A stretch of DNA of 64,000 nt from NCBI GenBank assembly GCA_019636835.1, contig JAHBWU010000008.1:1-64000 (forward strand), given 5' to 3'. This DNA is from Nitrospira sp. (lineage in GTDB: Bacteria; Nitrospirota; Nitrospiria; Nitrospirales; Nitrospiraceae). The notes beneath the pieces are model-generated. The model was not told the DNA's origin. It searched no databases and saw only the letters and a list, made by a program, of their open reading frames with translations. Both the position numbers and the translations under genes were made by a program. Positions within the stretch are counted from its first letter, which is position 1. Every line of letters begins with the position of its first letter. Of this stretch, positions 7,966 to 16,267 are shown in pieces.

Positions 7966-10282
7966 CGGGATGAGAATTGCGCTCTGTTGGGTCGGGGCCA
8001 TCGCAGGCATCGCAACAGCCATAGTCGCATGGTCGGGGCTCATGCCAGGAGGTCGCTTGGTGTATGCGAAGGAGAAGCAGTCATCCGGTGGAATAACAGC
8101 GTTATTAGGCGACGTGCGCCACCCTGCGCGCTATGTCCCAGGAGAGGTGCTCGTCAAGTTTAGGGATGAGGCGTCTTCATCCAGAATCAAGTCGCTGACT
8201 GCGGATATGGGTGCCAAAGAACTTAGAGCGGTATCGGTGAACGCCGGAGTGATTCATCAGTACAAGTTGCAAGGTGCCTTGTCGGTCGACGAAGCGGTCT
8301 TGAAGTACCGAAACAATCCCGCCGTGGAGTATGCCGAACCCAACTATCTCTACCAGCTGCAAGCCATCCCCAGCGATGCGCAGTTCGACACATTATGGGG
8401 CCTCCATAACACAGGTCAGACCGTGAACGGAACGGTGGGAAGGGCCGATGCCGACATCGATGCCCCTGAAGCTTGGGATATCAGCACGGGAAGCCCAAAC
8501 GTGATTGTCGCCGTCATTGACTCGGGCATTGCCTACGACCATCCGGATCTCGCACCCAATATCTGGACGAATCCTGGAGAGATTGCCGGAAACGGCGTTG
8601 ATGATGATGGGAATGGGTTCGTTGACGATGTGCATGGGTGGGATTTTCTTATGAACGACAGCGACCCTATGGACCCTGTCGACCTCAATCCAGGAGGTAA
8701 CGAGGGACACGGCACTCACGTCGCAGGCACCATCGCGGGAGTCGGAAACAATGGAACCGGAATCACCGGTGTCATGTGGACCGCAAGCGTGATGGCGTTG
8801 AAAGCCGGAGGGGTGGACCGATCCTTGTCCACTGCCGGCATTATCAGCGCGATCCATTATGCTATCGATAAAGGTGCACGCGTGATTAACGCGAGCTTTA
8901 TCGGACCTGAGTGTAGTCTGATCTTCTATGATGCCGTGAGAGCTGCGAATGCAGCAGGTATCCTGTTTGTTGCAGCGGCGGGGAATTCAGGATCGGATAA
9001 CGACAACGTCCCGAACTTTCCTTCAAATTTCAGTGCGCCTTCAGTGTGTGCCGGGCAACAGACGGCCGCGCTAGCAAACGTGATCGCGGTTGCAGCGACG
9101 GACCAAAATGATCAGTTAGCGAGCTTCTCTAATTTCGGGGCCACTACCGTTCAGGTGGCCGCGCCGGGAATCAGAATCAACAGCACAACGCCCACATCAA
9201 ACATTAGGACTATCCTCTTTCATAATTTTGACTCCGGCCCGACGGGGCTCGGATACGCATTCGGAGGAACCAATAGTACCTGGGGATTCACCAATTCCGC
9301 GTCATTCAGTCAACCGAATAGCCTGACCGACAGTCCGACCGGAAGCTATCAGAACAACACCGATTCCTTCGCGATGGGACCAGTGTTTAGTACCGCGGGG
9401 CAAAGAGGGTGCCGATTGGACAGCCGCATTCGCCTGCAAACTGAGCTTGATACCGATGGAGTTTTTGCAGAAACATCACCCAATAACGGGACCAGTTGGC
9501 AGATCATCAATGGATTCTCAGGGAGCAGTAATGCCCAATTCGTTCCTTTTACTTGGGGGGACGTCGCGGACGGCGTGACCGATTCACGGTTCCGCTTTCG
9601 ATTTAAAACGAATGACAGCCTGGTCTTCGACGGCGTGTATCTAGACAATGTTCGCGTGGTCTGCGTCGCGGGTTCGCCGTCGAGCACCTCGGACTATCAG
9701 TTTTTTCAAGGTACTTCGATGGCCACCCCTCACGTGGCAGGACTCGCCGGCTTGTTGCTCTCGGTGAATCCCCACCTCACCGTAGCTGAACTCAGGAATG
9801 CAATTCTGAGCACAGTGGATCGGAAGACATCCTTGAGTGGAAAAGTGTCGACGGGTGGGCGTATCAACGCGCGGGCAGCGTTAGCCAGCGTCATTCCAAA
9901 CTCCACCATCACCGTCAACAAGGCCGGTGCCGGCACCGGTACAGTTACGTCCAATCCGGCCGGAATTGACTGTCGAGCAACATGCGAGGGGCAGTACCCC
10001 TTGGGTAGCACGGTGAACCTCACCGCAACACCCGATTCTGGGTCGGTCTTTGCGGGGTGGAATGGAGATTGCGCAGGAACCGGCCCCTGCACGCTTACTC
10101 AAAATGCTACTGTCACCGCCACCTTCAATATTGCGCCAGGCCCTCCGGCTCCGAGCCAAGTCCCTAGCAATGGCGGGGGAGGAGGCTGCACTCTTGCCCC
10201 TGGCGCAACCGGAGACGTGTTGCTCCCGGCCATGCTGCTGATGTCTCTGATTCTCTTGTTGCGGAGAGTAAGACGCCGATGA
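7949..10282 (+). CDS. Secreted subtilisin-like serine protease (S8) with C-terminal sorting-type tail
   Basis: About 777 residues from the ATG at 7949; ATG 7970 is an equally possible start. Domains in order: signal peptide (about 1-35), prodomain (RYVPGEVLVKF to VEYAEPNY), S8 catalytic domain with the triad D191 (AVIDSG), H254 (GHGTHVAGT) and S590 (GTSMATPHVAG), an insert of about 150 residues before the serine, a Gly/Thr-rich repeat with ITVNKAGAGTGTVTSNPAG and FAGWNGDCAG, then a Gly-rich stretch with a lone Cys (GGGGGCTLAPG), a membrane helix and an Arg-rich end. That tail is a GlyGly/JDVT-CTERM-like sorting signal, and the following gene is a matching intramembrane protease. It is a cell-surface or released protease. 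Confidence 0.9.
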   Translation: MKHRSSGMRIALCWVGAIAGIATAIVAWSGLMPGGRLVYAKEKQSSGGITALLGDVRHPARYVPGEVLVKFRDEASSSRIKSLTADMGAKELRAVSVNAGVIHQYKLQGALSVDEAVLKYRNNPAVEYAEPNYLYQLQAIPSDAQFDTLWGLHNTGQTVNGTVGRADADIDAPEAWDISTGSPNVIVAVIDSGIAYDHPDLAPNIWTNPGEIAGNGVDDDGNGFVDDVHGWDFLMNDSDPMDPVDLNPGGNEGHGTHVAGTIAGVGNNGTGITGVMWTASVMALKAGGVDRSLSTAGIISAIHYAIDKGARVINASFIGPECSLIFYDAVRAANAAGILFVAAAGNSGSDNDNVPNFPSNFSAPSVCAGQQTAALANVIAVAATDQNDQLASFSNFGATTVQVAAPGIRINSTTPTSNIRTILFHNFDSGPTGLGYAFGGTNSTWGFTNSASFSQPNSLTDSPTGSYQNNTDSFAMGPVFSTAGQRGCRLDSRIRLQTELDTDGVFAETSPNNGTSWQIINGFSGSSNAQFVPFTWGDVADGVTDSRFRFRFKTNDSLVFDGVYLDNVRVVCVAGSPSSTSDYQFFQGTSMATPHVAGLAGLLLSVNPHLTVAELRNAILSTVDRKTSLSGKVSTGGRINARAALASVIPNSTITVNKAGAGTGTVTSNPAGIDCRATCEGQYPLGSTVNLTATPDSGSVFAGWNGDCAGTGPCTLTQNATVTATFNIAPGPPAPSQVPSNGGGGGCTLAPGATGDVLLPAMLLMSLILLLRRVRRR

Positions 10283-10866
10283 GACTGAGTTTCGGAACGC
10301 GAGGAATGTCGTCACAGCGGAACCTGGGTCCCGACCAGGCGGTAGGGGTACAAAGCTTCTCCTCTGGTGAATTTTCTAGATCAAGAGACTCGGCGCAAAT
10401 AACGGTGCTACTGGGCCTTCACTACCATCATCCTTTTCATCGGGATTCTGTATTTCTCTTCTTGTTAGCCCTTGGCCCGATGGTATGGCTTTCCATGATC
10501 AGGTTCTTTGAGCTTCAACCATTGCCTTGGCATACCATATGGTCACCGGCTTTTCTCTCCATCGCCCTCTGGCAGCCTCTCTTCGAAGAATTGCTCTTCC
10601 GTGGCATTGTCCAGGGCCATTTGCTGCAATCCATGACGAGGCAGAAGACATGGTTTGGCCTCTCCACCTCCAATCTGCTGACATCCTTCTTGTTCTCATT
10701 GGCCCATCTGGCCAGCCATTCTCTCTCGTGGTCCTTGCTCGTCTTCATTCCTTCCCTCTGTTTCGGCTTCGTACGGGATCGCTTTGGATCTGTGTATCCC
10801 TCTATCGCTCTGCATGCTTTCTATAATACCGGTTACTTTCTTCTCATCGGTGGCGTCACCATCTAA
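10279..10866 (+). CDS. CPBP-family intramembrane glutamic protease, probable sorting-tail processing enzyme
   Basis: A 195-residue multi-pass membrane protein with the CPBP/ABI (Rce1-like) motifs: EE at 103-104 with R108 (LFEELLFRG), H143 (SLAHLAS) and H179 (ALHAFYN). Its ATG overlaps the protease stop codon (ATGA), showing translational coupling. Members of this family are known partners of C-terminal sorting signals, notably in JDVT-CTERM systems, where one protease is paired with one or few substrates. The upstream subtilase carries such a tail, so cleavage of that tail is the likely role (inference). The first 50 residues are hydrophilic and poorly conserved in appearance. Confidence 0.82.
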   Translation: MRLSFGTRGMSSQRNLGPDQAVGVQSFSSGEFSRSRDSAQITVLLGLHYHHPFHRDSVFLFLLALGPMVWLSMIRFFELQPLPWHTIWSPAFLSIALWQPLFEELLFRGIVQGHLLQSMTRQKTWFGLSTSNLLTSFLFSLAHLASHSLSWSLLVFIPSLCFGFVRDRFGSVYPSIALHAFYNTGYFLLIGGVTI

Positions 10867-10901
10867 ACTGCCTTGAAGATGTCTCGCCTTTGGAAAGGTC
10901 A

Positions 10902-11624
10902 AAGGGGACAGGCTACTTTTCTCTTGCCTTCCCGACTCACTGCCTTTTATGGTGAGCGACTCATGCCTCGCATTCCTCGCGGCTATGGTGCTGGTCACGC
11001 CTATCACGTATTGAACCGTGGCAACGGCGGAGCCGCCGTCTTTCACAAGGACGCCGACTATGCGGCCTTCCTCGATCTACTCGGCGCTGCGAAAGCTCGA
11101 CATCCCATCAAGATTTTCGGCTTCTGCCTGATGCCCAATCATTTCCATCTCGTGGTCGCGCCTACCGCTGTTGATGGGCTCAGTCCGTTCATGCAATGGT
11201 GGATGACCAGTCATGTTCGTCGCTACCACCGACATTACCGGAGTCACGGCCACGTCTGGCAAGGCCGCTTCAAGAGTTTTCCCATTCAACAAGACGACCA
11301 TCTACTCACCGTCCTCCGCTATATCCTGCTCAATCCGGTGCGCGCAAAGCTGGTTGACCACGCTAGGGACTGGCGCTGGTCGAATCTGCACTTCCCGGCG
11401 CTCACCGACCCTTTCCCCTTCCCGTTGCCGACAGACAAACACTTCTCGCTTGACCAGCCGCTTTCGCCACCTGACTTGACCACACTACGGACCTGCGTCA
11501 ATCGCCAACAGCCGTTTGGCTCAGCGGATTGGCAGGCAAGGATCGCCGTCATGCTGGGCCTCGCATCTACGCTGCGTCCGCGCGGGCGGCCTCGCAAACC
11601 TCCAGAAAAGTAGCCTGTCCCCTT
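10902..11624 (+). mobile_element. REP-type (RAYT) transposase element with perfect terminal inverted repeats
   Basis: The element of 723 bp is bounded by 21-bp perfect inverted repeats at 10902-10922 (AAGGGGACAGGCTACTTTTC plus one T) and 11604-11624. It encodes one transposase, whose stop codon lies inside the right repeat. It sits just past the intramembrane protease gene. Repeat-flanked RAYT genes are known to mobilise or maintain such repeats as single-stranded DNA. Confidence 0.8.
10963..11613 (+). CDS. REP-associated tyrosine transposase (Y1, IS200-like)
   Basis: A 216-residue HUH-type transposase that cuts and rejoins single-stranded DNA through a phosphotyrosine. The metal-binding HUH motif is H60-F-H62 in LMPNHFHLVV, and the nucleophile is Y120 in LRYILLNPVRA. 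RGYGAGHAYHVLNRG near the start is typical of the RAYT branch. The frame opens at 10873, but ATG 10963 gives the normal family N-terminus. A basic tail (RPRGRPRKPPEK) ends the protein. The gene appears intact. Confidence 0.9.
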   Translation: MPRIPRGYGAGHAYHVLNRGNGGAAVFHKDADYAAFLDLLGAAKARHPIKIFGFCLMPNHFHLVVAPTAVDGLSPFMQWWMTSHVRRYHRHYRSHGHVWQGRFKSFPIQQDDHLLTVLRYILLNPVRAKLVDHARDWRWSNLHFPALTDPFPFPLPTDKHFSLDQPLSPPDLTTLRTCVNRQQPFGSADWQARIAVMLGLASTLRPRGRPRKPPEK

Positions 11625-11635
11625 ATACGTGTTCT

Positions 11636-12667
11636 TCAGTGTCGCCAAATAAAGTTGCTCCGTTTATCCCAATCGAGATTCACATTCGAGCGAATCTCAT
11701 CTACGACGAAGACCGGATCGAGGCTCTCCGGCTCTCTCTGATGTTGAAGCACCACACGAGCCGTCGTTCGAAACCATACCTTCCTGGGACCTTTTGGACC
11801 AATTCTTGTGAGGAAATCCATCTTTTCGGTTCGGTACTCCTCGACCACCCAATTGCGCAACGTGAAGACTTCATAACCCTCTCGATCTGCGAGCGTGACA
11901 CAGTGCGAGAGAAGTTCAAACGGAGAGATAAGCGTGCTATCCCAGATGGCAACCTGAAATTCACCGAGTGACTCATGCGGGACGATCATACTCCCTCGTT
12001 CGAAGATACGATACTCTGTTCCGAATAGCGTGGTATTCGTGCGGCTTGGAAGCGGCACGGCATCGTACGCGCCCACCAATGATCGCCATCGACGCACTGT
12101 TCCAGACGCCTTCTCGAGCGATGTCTCAGGCAACACTTTTCCTTCATAGGTCGCTAATCCCCTGTTGCTCTCAGACAGACTGTTTAGCAGCTGGTCCACA
12201 TCATACATGCGCTCATCCCGGGGTTGACTGGAGGAAGGAACGCTGCGCACTAATCTCACGATGAGACTGGACCCAGGCCGAATGATCGATCCGCGTGCGA
12301 AGCGAATGACGTTCCAATCATCCTTGTGCAGCACCGTGAAGTATTTGGCTCCTTTGGATTTGGCCAATTCTCCAGCTCGAAAGAGCGCGTAGTCTTGAGA
12401 ATTCTGTACCCAGTGTTCTTCGAAGCCAGTTTGTCCAATTGTGAGAAAGTAGTTTTCGTGGGTGTAGAGAACGAGATATGTCGTTTCATCGATTTGAAAA
12501 TCAAGGTACCCTTCGCTCGCAGTAACATACCCGCTTGTGGGCAATGGCTGATAGCGGGGAGCCGTAGAGGCACACGCGCCCACGGTCAGTAGAAGGGGGA
12601 AAACGAGGACGCACCAGTAGGTTTTTCTCCTTGGTCGCCGAATCGTGGAACCTTCCGTGCACTCCAT
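11636..12667 (-). CDS. Outer-membrane-type lipoprotein, CC0125/CC1285-like
   Basis: A 343-residue protein with a lipoprotein signal; the lipobox LTVGAC gives C32 as the lipidated residue. The frame is open upstream to 12826, but the start at 12667 places the signal peptide at the N-terminus. The first half (SEGYLDFQIDETTYLVLY, then DYALFRAGELAKSKGAKYF) resembles the CC0125/CC1285 lipoprotein family, in which the second motif reads like YALLRAAEL. The second half repeats a similar layout (SHCVTLADREGYEVFTL), suggesting a duplicated domain. Function is unknown. It lies downstream of motE on the same strand, with a 94-bp gap. Confidence 0.65.
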   Translation of the reverse strand: MECTEGSTIRRPRRKTYWCVLVFPLLLTVGACASTAPRYQPLPTSGYVTASEGYLDFQIDETTYLVLYTHENYFLTIGQTGFEEHWVQNSQDYALFRAGELAKSKGAKYFTVLHKDDWNVIRFARGSIIRPGSSLIVRLVRSVPSSSQPRDERMYDVDQLLNSLSESNRGLATYEGKVLPETSLEKASGTVRRWRSLVGAYDAVPLPSRTNTTLFGTEYRIFERGSMIVPHESLGEFQVAIWDSTLISPFELLSHCVTLADREGYEVFTLRNWVVEEYRTEKMDFLTRIGPKGPRKVWFRTTARVVLQHQREPESLDPVFVVDEIRSNVNLDWDKRSNFIWRH

Positions 12668-12761
12668 TTTCTTCCCGATCGTCTCCCGGCACTGTTGGTG
12701 ATCAGAAAAAAACAAATTGCAGGTCAGATCTTGCACCGTGCATCTAGTATGCGCCTTCCAG

Positions 12762-13511
12762 CTACGGTGTCTGTGCCAACAACTGCTCCGTGAGTTTCGC
12801 AGCTCGGTCGGCTTTGACCTGAGCAAGGATCGCCCCGGCAGTCTTGGCTTTCACCATTCTGAGGATTTCGATCGCTTTCCGATCCGGCATACGTTCCAGG
12901 CGCGAGGCGGCGTCTTCGGACGCCATGGCTTCGTACATTTTGGCGAGCTGCGTCCGTTGGTCCTGCGCCACACGCTCCTTTTCTGCTTGGAGCTTCGCTT
13001 GTTGAGCGGGCACTTTGGCCTGCGCGTTCTGAATCCGTTTCTCCAAGGCTTCGTTCTGGTCCAAGAGTTCCTCAACCTGGCCCCTCACGATCATGAGTCG
13101 CTCTTCGTTCTGGCGAATAGATTGCTCGCGCCGGTCAAGATCGCGCTTTCGCTGGTCCAGCATATCGAGTACTTCACGAGGAAACTCGATCGCCGGCCCT
13201 TGGACTGCAGGTGGGGCGAACAACTTGGCATCGTCTTCGGACTCCGCTCCTGAGCTCTCTGCATCCTGCACTTGTGGCGACGTCCCCTGCTTCAGCTCAC
13301 TCGTCGTCACCGGCTGCGTTTTGTATTTGGGTACGGAGGAAGCCTGTCCCAATTGCACCATGATCCAGAAAAGAATAGTCGACCCGACAATCCCACCAAT
13401 CATCGTCCAGAACTGGGAATGCCGGCTTATCCGCGGCGCCGTTCTTGCCACATGATCAAGCCCGCCGAGACGGAAATAACCGGTCCAGCCCTTGATGGGT
13501 CGTGTCTTCAT
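12762..13511 (-). CDS. Flagellar MotE-like protein (YlxF/MgtE N-domain)
   Basis: A 249-residue protein with one membrane helix at about 35-52 (MIGGIVGSTILFWIMVQLG), a long charged coiled coil (about 115-200), and a C-terminal helical MgtE_N-like repeat (YEAMASEDAASRLERMPDRK). Proteins of this layout follow fliJ in many flagellar operons and act as periplasmic or stator-associated chaperones, such as MotE for MotC in rhizobia. The start overlaps the fliJ stop (ATGA), showing coupling. The exact partner here is unknown. Confidence 0.75.
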   Translation of the reverse strand: MKTRPIKGWTGYFRLGGLDHVARTAPRISRHSQFWTMIGGIVGSTILFWIMVQLGQASSVPKYKTQPVTTSELKQGTSPQVQDAESSGAESEDDAKLFAPPAVQGPAIEFPREVLDMLDQRKRDLDRREQSIRQNEERLMIVRGQVEELLDQNEALEKRIQNAQAKVPAQQAKLQAEKERVAQDQRTQLAKMYEAMASEDAASRLERMPDRKAIEILRMVKAKTAGAILAQVKADRAAKLTEQLLAQTP

Positions 13512-13948
13512 AAGTGGCTCTCTTTTCTCGTGGAATACCGGCGGCTCGCAGCTTCATCCGTCGTCCGCTGCTCCTGACGCCCCACTTCGGCACGTTGCGC
13601 TTCGCGGCGTTTGTCAACGACACGATCAAGAAGCTTGCTCTCCTGGCTGGCTTCCACGAGAAGCGCCTTGGTGTGCTGCCATGCCTCGACGGCTTGATTG
13701 ATCTCGCGACGCGCCCGGCACAGCGCTGCCTGTTGTGAATCCATACGCCCCTGCCATTCCAACCACGCTTCTATCGTCAACCCTTGCGCTGATTGTTGGT
13801 CATGGATGACGACTTCCTTCTGAATCTGGGTTTCGATGTCGCGATAGCACTCCTCGCTCTGAGTTAAGGTGCGGGCGATCTGCGCCAATTCCATCATCAG
13901 GGTCTCTACAGCCTGGGCTCGTAACTTCCGCAACGACTCAAGACTCAT
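13508..13948 (-). CDS. fliJ: Flagellar export chaperone FliJ
   Basis: FliJ is a small coiled-coil protein that sits in the centre of the FliI hexamer and helps deliver export substrates to FlhA. The 146-residue product is almost entirely helical and charged, with no other domain. It lies between fliI and the motE-like gene and overlaps both by 4 bp. FliJ is too divergent to name from sequence alone; the position makes the call. Confidence 0.85.
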   Translation of the reverse strand: MSLESLRKLRAQAVETLMMELAQIARTLTQSEECYRDIETQIQKEVVIHDQQSAQGLTIEAWLEWQGRMDSQQAALCRARREINQAVEAWQHTKALLVEASQESKLLDRVVDKRREAQRAEVGRQEQRTTDEAASRRYSTRKESHL

Positions 13949-15252
13949 GCTGCCTGTTGGGCCAGTCCTTCAAGTTGCTGCACCGACGAAGACAGGCCGG
14001 CCGGCTGGTCAATGTCCTGTCGCAAATACGCGTTGATCGCCTCCTGGGCTTGAACGGCACGGTCGAGAACGGCGTTCATCCCCGGCTTATAGGCTCCCAG
14101 CACAACCAGGTCTTCAGATTGGCGGTACCGGGCCACCAATTCCAGGATCTTTCTGGCGGCCTCGTAGTGTGGCCGTCCGACGATATCCCGCATGACGCGG
14201 CTGGTACTCTGGAGGAGATCGATCGCAGGGAAATGATTGCGTGCGGCCAATGCGCGTGACAAGACGATATGGCCGTCCAGGATCGAACGAACGGTATCGG
14301 CGATTGGATCGGAGAGATCATCGCCATCGACAAGCACCGTATACAATCCGGTAATGGTTCCCGGACCCGGTCCGGTCCCGACACGTTCCAGTAGTTTCGG
14401 CAAGAAGGTAAACACAGAGGGCGTATAGCCTTTGGTCGTCGGAGGCTCCCCGATCGCCAAACCCACTTCTCTCTGGCTATAGGCCAATCGCGTCAGCGAA
14501 TCCATCAACAACAAGATCTGATTCCCCGCATCACGGAAGTATTCGGCGATGGTCGTCGCCACCAACGCCGCGCGCAGCCGTATGAGCGGAGCTTGGTCGG
14601 AGGTCGCCACCACCACGACCGAACGCCCGAGTGCCTCTGCGCCCAGATCGCGTTCCAGGAATTCGTTGACCTCACGGCCTCGCTCTCCGATCAGGGCGAT
14701 GACATTGACATCCGCCTTCGTGTAGCGGCTGATCATCCCCAACAACACACTCTTCCCGACCCCGGAACCGGAAAAGATGCCCATCTTTTGGCCACGCCCG
14801 CATGTCAAGAATCCATTGATCGCACGAACGCCGAGATCAAGCGGAGTGCGTAAACGGGCTCGTTGTAACGGGTTCGGTGCACCCGCATACAGCGGATAGC
14901 GTTCCGTGGCCGTCAACGGCCCTTTGCCGTCAATCGGATTTCCACAGCCGTCGAGAACCCTGCCCAACAAGCTCGGTCCGACGGCGAGATCGGCCACCTG
15001 GCCGGACATGGTGATTCGACTTCCCGGCCCGATCCCCTGCATGTCGCCTAGCGGCATGAGGAGGACACGGTCCCCTCGAAACCCTACTACCTCCGCGGCA
15101 ATCGGCCCTCCGGCCACTTCCCTCGTAATTCTGCACAGCTCTCCGACTGTCGTCATCGGCCCGTACCCTTCCACGACGATCCCGACCGCTTGAGCCACTC
15201 TTCCGGAAACTTCGATGGGGTCGACGCGCTCGATAAGGCGACTAAGACTCAT
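13945..15252 (-). CDS. fliI: Flagellum-specific export ATPase FliI
   Basis: FliI is the F1-like ATPase of the flagellar type III export apparatus. The 435-residue protein has Walker A at residues 161-168 (SGSGVGKS), the Walker B region ILLLMDSLTR, and the T3SS ATPase signature PPTTKGYTPSVF. The N-terminal beta-barrel begins around residue 10. It overlaps fliH by 11 bp and fliJ by 4 bp. Length is normal for the family. Identification is firm. Confidence 0.96.
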   Translation of the reverse strand: MSLSRLIERVDPIEVSGRVAQAVGIVVEGYGPMTTVGELCRITREVAGGPIAAEVVGFRGDRVLLMPLGDMQGIGPGSRITMSGQVADLAVGPSLLGRVLDGCGNPIDGKGPLTATERYPLYAGAPNPLQRARLRTPLDLGVRAINGFLTCGRGQKMGIFSGSGVGKSVLLGMISRYTKADVNVIALIGERGREVNEFLERDLGAEALGRSVVVVATSDQAPLIRLRAALVATTIAEYFRDAGNQILLLMDSLTRLAYSQREVGLAIGEPPTTKGYTPSVFTFLPKLLERVGTGPGPGTITGLYTVLVDGDDLSDPIADTVRSILDGHIVLSRALAARNHFPAIDLLQSTSRVMRDIVGRPHYEAARKILELVARYRQSEDLVVLGAYKPGMNAVLDRAVQAQEAINAYLRQDIDQPAGLSSSVQQLEGLAQQAA

Positions 15253-16267
15253 GACAAGCCCTGTTCCTCAGGGCATCGCCCAAGCGGAATAACTGGGTAT
15301 CGAGGGAGGCATCGACCAATCGCGTCGCGGTGTGCAGAAGACAGCTTCCTCGTGGGAGAGAAGCCACCGGCTCGATGGTAAGCTTCAGTGCAGCATTCTG
15401 CCCCCCCGCAAGCTCCGCCCGCATCTCTTCAAGCACGGACACGTCTGCCGGATGCACTTGTATCACCACGCCATCCGACTCTTGAACAGCGCCGAGTGCC
15501 GCCTTGACCTGCACCACAATCTGTTCGCGACGGGACTCGGCCGACTCATGAAGTATTTTGGACGCGATCTGAAGCGCGAGCGCGATGATTTCGTCGGCGA
15601 CCGTCCGCTGAAGCACAGACCGAGCTGCATCAAACTTTCTGACGGCCTCGGTCAGCACCGCAAGATCTTGTCGGCGCTGCGCTTCGGAATGTCGCCGGCC
15701 ATCCGCCAGACCACGCTCATATTCTGTCAGGCCATCACCCCCTCGGAGGGTGCCGTCATCCCCGAATGTCTGAAATGGCGCACTCTGCAGCCGTACTGCG
15801 CCGGACCGTACGGCGGCATGCTTCAAGACCGTATTTTCAGCGCGCAGCCGATAGAGTTCCAGTGAACGGCGCACGGTTGCACACACGACTTCGTTCTGGA
15901 AAGGCTTCATCACAAAATCGATGGCGCCCGCCTTCATCGCGCGGACGGCGAGTTCCACCGTCGCGGCTCCGGTCATCACCACTCCGATGATTCGATTGTC
16001 GATCCGCTGTGCTTCTTCGAGCACCGAAATTCCATCGTGATCCGGCAATAAGACATCGACGATCAGCAGCGCAGGAGCCATCTGCTTCACCATCGAAATC
16101 GCCTCCTGCCCAGAACCGGACACGCGAATGGGCGTTCGATCCGGTCTGAACAGTTCAAGGAATAGATTTCGAACGCCTTCGTCATCATCCACCACTAAGA
16201 CGGAGCCCTGAAGCCGCAGCATTCCTCGCTCGCGAGCGGTCAGCCCCGGGATGGTCATCCCCGTCAC
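15242..16267 (-). CDS. fliH: Receiver-domain/FliH fusion: flagellar assembly protein with N-terminal REC
   Basis: The 341-residue protein joins two domains. Residues 20-140 form a CheY-like receiver with acidic pocket D28/D29, phospho-acceptor D71 (ALLIVDVLLPDHDG), T99 (VVMTGA) and K121 (FVMKPF), so all key residues are present. Residues about 185-341 are FliH-like, with a helical part (YERGLADGRRHSEAQRRQ) and the C-terminal domain (VADEIIALALQIASKILHES ... VIQVHPADVSVLEEM). FliH normally regulates FliI and docks it to the C-ring. Position between fliG and fliI fits exactly. Start is GTG at 16267, overlapping the fliG stop. A phosphorylation-controlled export stator is implied. Confidence 0.88.
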   Translation of the reverse strand: MTGMTIPGLTARERGMLRLQGSVLVVDDDEGVRNLFLELFRPDRTPIRVSGSGQEAISMVKQMAPALLIVDVLLPDHDGISVLEEAQRIDNRIIGVVMTGAATVELAVRAMKAGAIDFVMKPFQNEVVCATVRRSLELYRLRAENTVLKHAAVRSGAVRLQSAPFQTFGDDGTLRGGDGLTEYERGLADGRRHSEAQRRQDLAVLTEAVRKFDAARSVLQRTVADEIIALALQIASKILHESAESRREQIVVQVKAALGAVQESDGVVIQVHPADVSVLEEMRAELAGGQNAALKLTIEPVASLPRGSCLLHTATRLVDASLDTQLFRLGDALRNRACHES

